From positions 1-10,334 of the forward strand of contig JACROX010000035.1 of NCBI GenBank assembly GCA_016214225.1: a stretch of 10,334 nucleotides of DNA, given 5' to 3'. The DNA is from Candidatus Peregrinibacteria bacterium. Lineage in GTDB: Bacteria > Patescibacteriota > Gracilibacteria > UBA1369 > LOWO2-01-FULL-3. Below are positions 6,195-10,334 of this stretch, in pieces. Below the pieces are notes generated by a model, which made no database searches, was not told the DNA's origin, and saw only the letters and a program-made list of their open reading frames with translations. A program made the translations under genes and the position numbers. Numbering within the stretch: the stretch's first letter is position 1; the number at the start of each line of letters is the position of its first letter.

Positions 6195-6439
6195 TTGTCG
6201 TAAACTGTGAGAGATTTTTTAGACGAAAAAACAGATACGATGTCTTTCCCCGTGGCATCGCATTTGCGTTTGTACAGTGTTCTTTCATTTCTCCATGACA
6301 ATCTGCGCATTTGGCGGCAGTCCGGACAATAGTTCGGAGGAGGAACATTCATCTCCTTGTAAAAATTCACGTCTATATCCGTGATTGGAAAATCATTTCC
6401 GCAGTTTCCGCATTTTTTGGTTTCAACAATGTTTTCCAT
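6116..6439 (-). CDS. Zinc-ribbon protein, N-terminal part, broken by internal deletion
   Basis: The N-terminal region shows a family I associate with Patescibacteria: two Cys pairs, CGNC (10-13) and CPDC (38-41), with FPITDIDVNFYKEMNVP between them, followed by CRQMRRLSWRNER (41-53) and KRKCDATGKDI. Residues to about TVYD (78-81) are family-like; 82-107 are out of frame. The proper continuation is at 5853-6194 in another frame, and the middle of the protein, which I recall as well over 100 residues rich in Cys and aromatic residues, is absent. Its biochemical role is unknown; zinc binding follows from the cysteines, and nucleic-acid binding is a guess. The ATG is 9 nt after the yifB stop, so it is probably the second gene of a yifB operon. 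No Shine-Dalgarno site is visible. Confidence 0.7.
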   Translation of the reverse strand: MENIVETKKCGNCGNDFPITDIDVNFYKEMNVPPPNYCPDCRQMRRLSWRNERTLYKRKCDATGKDIVSVFSSKKSLTVYDNSDVSDFDMPNIAYSIKNIQKKNMKI

Positions 6440-6448
6440 GTTCGTATT

Positions 6449-7969
6449 CTAGCAGTGAACACTTCTGTATTGAAAAGCCTCGGCAATATGCTGGTCTTTT
6501 ATGTCTTCGCTTCCTTCCAAATCGGCAATTGTGCGGGAAACTTTTACAATCTTTAAATATGCCCTGCTGGACAGTTGCAGTTTCTCCGCCGCTTTATCAA
6601 GAATATTTCTGCTCTGTCTTTCGAAAACGCAGTGTTTTTTTATTTCTTCCAAAGACATGTCAGCGTTTTTATATAAATTTTTACTTTTTTTAAACCTTTG
6701 TGTTTGCATCGATCTCGCGGTCTGAATTTTTTTTAAAATTATTTCATTGTCAGTTTGTTGATCGTCAAGAAGGCTTCTTACGGGAGATTTTATGACTTCC
6801 GTAAATATGTCAAAACGATCCATTAACGGCCCGGAAAGTTTTTTGCGATAATTTTTTATCTGCGACTCCGTGCATATACATCTGATTTTTCTGTCGGTAA
6901 GATAGCCGCACGGACATGGGTTCATTGTCGCCAAAAATATGAAATTCGCGGGGAATTTTATTGAGAAGTGAATGCGATTTATGTGTATATATTTGTCCTC
7001 AAGCGGCTGGCGCATCGCCTCTAAAATTTGCCTTGGAAATTCGGCTATTTCATCAAAAAATAAAACGCCATTGTGCGCCAAAGAAATTTCTCCCGGCTTT
7101 GGATGGCTTCCTCCTCCAACAACCGCCGCGATTGACGCGGTGTGATGAACTTCTCTGAACGGACGTAACGTAATCAATGGAATTTTATTGTTTAACATGC
7201 CGGCTATCGAATAAATCTTGGTAACTTCAAATATTTCTTCTTTTGTCATATTTGTAAGAAGGGATTTTAAGGCTCTGCTCAAAAGCGTCTTCCCACAGCC
7301 CGGAGAGCCATAAAAAAGGATGTTGTGCCCTCCCGCGGCGGAAATTATAAGAGCTCTTTTCTCCTTATAAAGGCCGACAATCCCGTTTAGCGCCGATATT
7401 TCATTTTCCTCCAAGGAGAGACTTTCCATTGAAATTGTTTGAGAGGGATTTATTTCCATGTTACCCAAACAAAAATCCATAAACTCTTTTAGTGTATTTA
7501 AAGCGTAGATTTCTATCTCATCTATGAAGCAGGCTTCTCTCTCATTCTCTTTCGGCAGAAATATTTTTTTAAATCCTTGCTCTTTCGCGTATTGAGTAAT
7601 CGGCAAAATCCCTGGGATTGATTTTATGTCTCCCGTTAAAGAAAGCTCGCCTATGATTATTGAATTTTCTATTTTTTCTATTGGGATTTGTTGTGTAGCC
7701 AAAAGTATACTCGTGGCTATCGGCAGGTCAAAAAGAGCTCCTTGTTTTTTTATTTGGGCCGGCGCGAGATTGATTGTTTTTTTAGTTTGAGGAAATATCG
7801 CTCCGCTATTTTTGATACTTGAACGAACTCTTTCTTTGGATTCCTGAACTGAAGCATCCCCCATCCCGACTATTGAAAATGAAGAAAGCCCTCTTGATAT
7901 GTCGGCCTGAACCTCGATAACACGGCCTTCCAAGCCTATAAATGAACATGAAAATGTTTTGCCGACCAT
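6449..7969 (-). CDS. yifB: YifB/ComM family AAA+ ATPase (Mg-chelatase-like)
   Basis: The 506 residues match the usual family length and the gene looks intact. An N-terminal Lon-protease-like fold (about 1-170, with GLSSFSIVGMGDASVQESKERVR at 27-49) precedes the AAA+ Mg-chelatase core. Visible motifs are Walker A GSPGCGKT (221-228), Walker B VLFFDEIAEF (302-311), sensor-1 ATMN (347-350), the cysteines of NPCPCG...CIC (352, 354, 364, 366), the arginine-finger region SGPLMDRFD (379-387) and the C-terminal SSRAYLKIVKVSRTIADLEGSE (467-488). In naturally transformable bacteria ComM is a hexameric helicase that promotes branch migration during integration of incoming DNA; elsewhere its role is less defined. 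The usual 'GQ' before the AAA core is GL here (199-200). It probably heads an operon with the zinc-ribbon gene. The ATG is preceded by only a weak GGGA. Confidence 0.93.
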   Translation of the reverse strand: MVGKTFSCSFIGLEGRVIEVQADISRGLSSFSIVGMGDASVQESKERVRSSIKNSGAIFPQTKKTINLAPAQIKKQGALFDLPIATSILLATQQIPIEKIENSIIIGELSLTGDIKSIPGILPITQYAKEQGFKKIFLPKENEREACFIDEIEIYALNTLKEFMDFCLGNMEINPSQTISMESLSLEENEISALNGIVGLYKEKRALIISAAGGHNILFYGSPGCGKTLLSRALKSLLTNMTKEEIFEVTKIYSIAGMLNNKIPLITLRPFREVHHTASIAAVVGGGSHPKPGEISLAHNGVLFFDEIAEFPRQILEAMRQPLEDKYIHINRIHFSIKFPANFIFLATMNPCPCGYLTDRKIRCICTESQIKNYRKKLSGPLMDRFDIFTEVIKSPVRSLLDDQQTDNEIILKKIQTARSMQTQRFKKSKNLYKNADMSLEEIKKHCVFERQSRNILDKAAEKLQLSSRAYLKIVKVSRTIADLEGSEDIKDQHIAEAFQYRSVHC

Positions 7970-7992
7970 ATAATCCCGTTAAAATGGATTTC

Positions 7993-8026
7993 AATATGAC
8001 AGCCGGACATTAAATTTTCTTAAAAT
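7993..8026 (-). promoter_or_regulatory. Candidate yifB promoter with an upstream element shared with yraN
   Basis: The 15-mer AAATTTTCTTAAAAT (plus strand, 8012-8026) also occurs at 9490-9504 upstream of yraN. In both places a -10-like box lies 13 nt downstream on the minus strand: CATATT here (7993-7998) and TACAAT for yraN. This box is a weak match, so confidence is low. The 14-nt palindrome at 8025-8038 borders the element. Confidence 0.35.
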
Positions 8027-8073
8027 TTTTATAAAAATCTCGTGTTCCATGTTTTATTCAAGGACTGTTCCGT

Positions 8074-9075
8074 TCATTTGTTTACCAATTTGAAGATTTT
8101 GTCCTTAATTTTAAAATAAACGGCTTTTTCGTTCCCAAGCGGAATCATTTTGTCCGGCAAGGATTTTATTTCGTCGAAATCCCCTATTGATGTATACGCG
8201 TTTTCATCCGGATGATATATCCCAAACAGGATTTTTGTTTTGGATTTTTCCGGTAAAAGATTTATGTAGTAGTCTCCATATTTTCCTTTTGTCGTCGCGT
8301 TTTGGAATGACATTGAGGTCGCGAAGAAAAGACTGTCTTTCGCCCCCCACGCGAACAGCACGCCATCTTTCAATAAATTTAATTTCGTTATTTTATTTTT
8401 CCCATCCATCAGCCATAAATTTTGAGAGTCGCTTTTTGTAAAAACAAAATATTTTCCCGTATCGGACCACACTCCGTTTTCGATTTCAGTGAAATCAAAA
8501 TTTTCTATTTTATCTTTCGATTTAAGAATCGCGTCCACCCTGTAGGCTGTTCGCGTACTTCCTCCAAAATCCATTATTAGAATTGATTTTTTTGAGCCGA
8601 ATATTTTTGGAGTTTTCAGGCTTTTCGGGAAAAATACAATGGTTGTTTTTGAAGAATCTTTTTTATTGATAAGTTTGGTCATTTGAGTGTCCTTGTCTAA
8701 AACCAATTCATAATCTATTTTTTCTTCATCTTTTGGCATAGACTCCGCCGATTGCAAGAATGGAATTATTTCAAAATCGGCGTTTATTCGTGTTTTTCCA
8801 AACAACGAAACTTTTACCGTTTTTATCATTTTTTTGTAACCTTCTTTTGAAAGAATCAAGTTTTTTGATCCTATTGTTTCTTTTATTTCACAAGGGGACG
8901 CCCCACACTCAACGATTTGGCTTTCAAAAACTTCAACTACGAATGGCGCCGTGCCCGTTATTTCTATGTATCCTCTGTTTATTAAATTCCCCCACAAAAA
9001 ATACACAACGGATAAAATGACGATTAGAGCCAAAATTATCCCAAAGGCAAATACTTTTCTTTGTTCTCTATCCAT
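8074..9075 (-). CDS. Membrane-anchored PEGA-domain protein with propeller-like C-terminus
   Basis: The 333-residue product has a single N-terminal membrane helix (about 10-29) placing the rest outside the cytoplasm. A PEGA-like domain follows (about 35-105): GYIEITGTAPF, a Cys pair in ECGASPCEIK (C57, C62) that could form a disulfide, and ILSKEGYKKM. PEGA domains are short beta modules often found beside surface anchors and kinases. The region about 115-333 has repeated beta-blade-like motifs, e.g. WSDTGKYFVFTKSD (203-216) with LWLMDG, and WGAKDSLFFATS (243-254), resembling TolB/WD40-type blades; too few are clear to count. Its ATG overlaps the yraN stop by 8 nt (ATGGATAG), so translation is probably coupled. 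Function is unknown; a sensor or wall-binding role is inference. Confidence 0.75.
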   Translation of the reverse strand: MDREQRKVFAFGIILALIVILSVVYFLWGNLINRGYIEITGTAPFVVEVFESQIVECGASPCEIKETIGSKNLILSKEGYKKMIKTVKVSLFGKTRINADFEIIPFLQSAESMPKDEEKIDYELVLDKDTQMTKLINKKDSSKTTIVFFPKSLKTPKIFGSKKSILIMDFGGSTRTAYRVDAILKSKDKIENFDFTEIENGVWSDTGKYFVFTKSDSQNLWLMDGKNKITKLNLLKDGVLFAWGAKDSLFFATSMSFQNATTKGKYGDYYINLLPEKSKTKILFGIYHPDENAYTSIGDFDEIKSLPDKMIPLGNEKAVYFKIKDKIFKLVNK

Positions 9076-9439
9076 TGAAAATATTTTTTATGTGACGTAA
9101 ATTTGTTATTTCTTTGAGCGTTCCCAATTTTATGCTAATTACATCAACGCGCCAATTAAACGGGAGTTTTCCTGTTGCGGAATTTATAAAATAGAGCGCT
9201 GTTTTGAGTATTTTTAATCTTTTGCGAAAGTCCACCGCGTCCTCAGGCTCGCCAAAAATATCGCTTGTTCTCGCCTTTACTTCAACAAAGACAAGTTCAT
9301 TATCAGTTAGATCCACTGCTATTATGTCTATTTCCCCCATGGCGCATGAGAAATTGCGAGATAAAATTTTGTAATTTCTGGAGATTAGAAATTTCCCCGC
9401 GTAAATCTCTCCAAGGTTGCCAATTGATTTTTTATTCAT
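9068..9439 (-). CDS. yraN: YraN / UPF0102 endonuclease-fold protein
   Basis: The 123-residue product is full length for the family. It has the conserved order GNLGE (7-11), GEIDIIA (35-41), FVEVKART (51-58), the EDAVD block (66-70) before a basic helix (FRKRLKILK), and WRVDVISI (96-103). The PD-(D/E)XK-type active-site candidates Glu11, Asp38, Glu53 and Lys55 are all present, consistent with a Holliday-junction-resolvase-like nuclease fold; the cellular role of the family is not settled. It is divergent from dnaB and overlaps the downstream PEGA gene by 8 nt. The start is the first in-frame ATG after a plausible promoter at 9471-9504. Confidence 0.92.
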   Translation of the reverse strand: MNKKSIGNLGEIYAGKFLISRNYKILSRNFSCAMGEIDIIAVDLTDNELVFVEVKARTSDIFGEPEDAVDFRKRLKILKTALYFINSATGKLPFNWRVDVISIKLGTLKEITNLRHIKNIFNG

Positions 9440-9470
9440 ATTAATTTTGATTAGTCAAAATAGAGTTTTT

Positions 9471-9504
9471 ATTGTAGAGATCGTTCTTAAAATTTTCTTA
9501 AAAT
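9471..9504 (-). promoter_or_regulatory. Candidate yraN promoter with shared upstream element
   Basis: Minus strand TACAAT (9471-9476) would start transcription near 9464, leaving a leader of about 25 nt to the ATG at 9439. The -35 region is not consensus but is occupied by the 15-mer (9490-9504) also found upstream of yifB at the same 13-nt offset. A second CTTAAAAT copy (9486-9493) lies 11 nt away, one helical turn from that in the 15-mer (9497-9504). Confidence 0.45.
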
Positions 9505-9514
9505 ATTTAGTTTG

Positions 9515-9564
9515 TATAAGATGTTGAATAGTCGGTGGTCTTTGTTGTAAGATTGGAATCCGAC
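9515..9564 (+). promoter_or_regulatory. Candidate dnaB -10 box and leader hairpin
   Basis: TATAAG at 9515-9520 (preceded by TG) is the best -10 candidate for dnaB, but the -35 region is only AT-rich. A stem-loop could form just downstream: GTCGG (9531-9535) with CCGAC (9560-9564), and inside it GGTCTT (9537-9542) with AAGATT (9549-9554) using two G-U pairs. No known riboswitch or ribosomal-protein leader is recognised. Both calls are weak. Confidence 0.3.
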
Positions 9565-9597
9565 CTGTTGAAAGGGCTTTATTTTTAACTTTAGAAG

Positions 9598-10334
9598 ATG
9601 GCTGATCAAAATATCCATGTGCCTCCTCACAGTCTGGAAGCGGAGAAATCTACTATCGGAGCTCTTCTTATAGACAAAGATTCCATTATAAAAATATCCG
9701 ATTTTTTGAAGCCCGAAGATTTTTATCATGATGCCCATAGGCTTGTTTATAAGGCGATTTTGGATTTATATGACAAAAGAACTCCTGTCGATCTTGTAAC
9801 TTTGACGAATATTCTGGAGGAAAGAAAGGAGCTTAAGTCTATCGGCGGGGCTTCTTATTTAGCTCTTTTGGCAAACGAGGTACCCACTTCCACTCATATT
9901 TTCCAATACGCAAAGATTGTAAAAGAAAAATCCGTGCTCCGCAGATTGATATTGGCCGGAGATACAATCAAAGGGCTTGGACACATGGAAAATGAAGAAA
10001 TTGAGAATTTGATTGAACAGGCCGAAAAGTCTCTTTTTCATGTATCGCAAAATTTCATGAGTGATCGTTTTGTCCATATCAGGGATGTTTTGAGTCAGAC
10101 TTATGAAAAAATTTCAGATCTTCACGATCCTGAAGCAAAGGAGAAATACAGAGGGCTGCCTACCGGATTTAAGTCTTTGGATAATATTCTGTCGGGATTT
10201 CAGCCTTCGGATTTGATTGTGCTCGCGGCAAGGCCATCCATGGGAAAGACCGCTCTTGCTCTTAATATAGCCCAAAATATCGCGAAAAAAGGCAAGGCCG
10301 TAGGGCTTATTTCTTTGGAAATGTCAAAAGAGCA
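9598..10334 (+). CDS. dnaB: Replicative DNA helicase DnaB (3' part outside window)
   Basis: The frame is open from ATG 9598 to the window edge, 245 codons of an expected 440-470. The N-terminal domain starts VPPHSLEAEKSTIGALLID (8-26) and contains FYHDAHRLVYKAI (42-54) and GGASYLALLANEVPT (83-97), the family's protomer-pairing and DnaG-contacting domain. After a linker the RecA-like motor begins with GLPTGFKSLDNILSGFQPSDL (186-206), and Walker A is ARPSMGKT (211-218). DnaB is the hexameric 5'-3' helicase of the replication fork. A TAG directly upstream in frame (9592-9594) makes 9598 the first possible start; there is only a poor AGAAG adjacent to it. Divergent from yraN. No internal damage is seen in the visible half. 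Confidence 0.95.
   Translation, partial: MADQNIHVPPHSLEAEKSTIGALLIDKDSIIKISDFLKPEDFYHDAHRLVYKAILDLYDKRTPVDLVTLTNILEERKELKSIGGASYLALLANEVPTSTHIFQYAKIVKEKSVLRRLILAGDTIKGLGHMENEEIENLIEQAEKSLFHVSQNFMSDRFVHIRDVLSQTYEKISDLHDPEAKEKYRGLPTGFKSLDNILSGFQPSDLIVLAARPSMGKTALALNIAQNIAKKGKAVGLISLEMSKE

Noticed and set aside
8025..8038. ATTTTTATAAAAAT palindrome as operator or terminator
   Set aside because: A 14-nt AT-only palindrome in an AT-rich gap is expected by chance; there is no GC stem for termination.

Overview
The window reads as a low-GC bacterial genome segment, most likely from the Candidate Phyla Radiation (Patescibacteria). This rests on an all-cysteine-pair zinc-ribbon protein of a type I associate with those genomes, a stand-alone ComEC-like hydrolase, PEGA, FN3 and SLH surface proteins, A-rich leaders without Shine-Dalgarno sites, and tightly packed short transcription units. 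Several genes end naturally at TGA, so TGA is a stop here and the Gracilibacteria/Absconditabacteria code (TGA = Gly) does not apply. Lineage below that level is a guess.

Layout. 1-36 is the start of a gene leaving the left edge on the minus strand. It is divergent from 154-1534, a secreted FN3/Ig-like surface protein whose coding frame is broken near 1350; its C-terminal remnant carries a sorting-signal-like tail. A terminator at 1565-1596 lies across the front of a membrane-anchored metallo-beta-lactamase-fold hydrolase (to 2443). This gene converges on murA (2566-3761, minus), and the two stop codons are bridged by a 123-nt near-perfect palindrome. murA is itself broken by a deletion with frameshift that removes the catalytic-Asp segment. 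A divergent promoter pair then leads rightwards into two overlapping surface-protein genes (3916-5830), the first with SLH repeats. From the right, a minus-strand run holds yifB/comM (6449-7969) followed by a zinc-ribbon gene (5853-6439) that has lost two internal blocks. Upstream of those is an overlapping yraN - PEGA-protein pair (8074-9439). At the right edge dnaB (9598-end, plus) is divergent from yraN.

Functionally this is a mix of housekeeping (murA, dnaB, yraN, yifB) and cell-surface genes. The main surprise is that three separate genes show the same lesion: clean coding sequence, a missing internal block, then clean coding sequence of the same family, mostly in another frame. The remaining recognisable genes look full length. 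Either this is real, recent decay or the assembly has dropped short blocks; read mapping would decide. I found no CRISPR array, tRNA, rRNA, insertion sequence or defence system, and no stretch longer than 300 bases lacks a gene or gene remnant.
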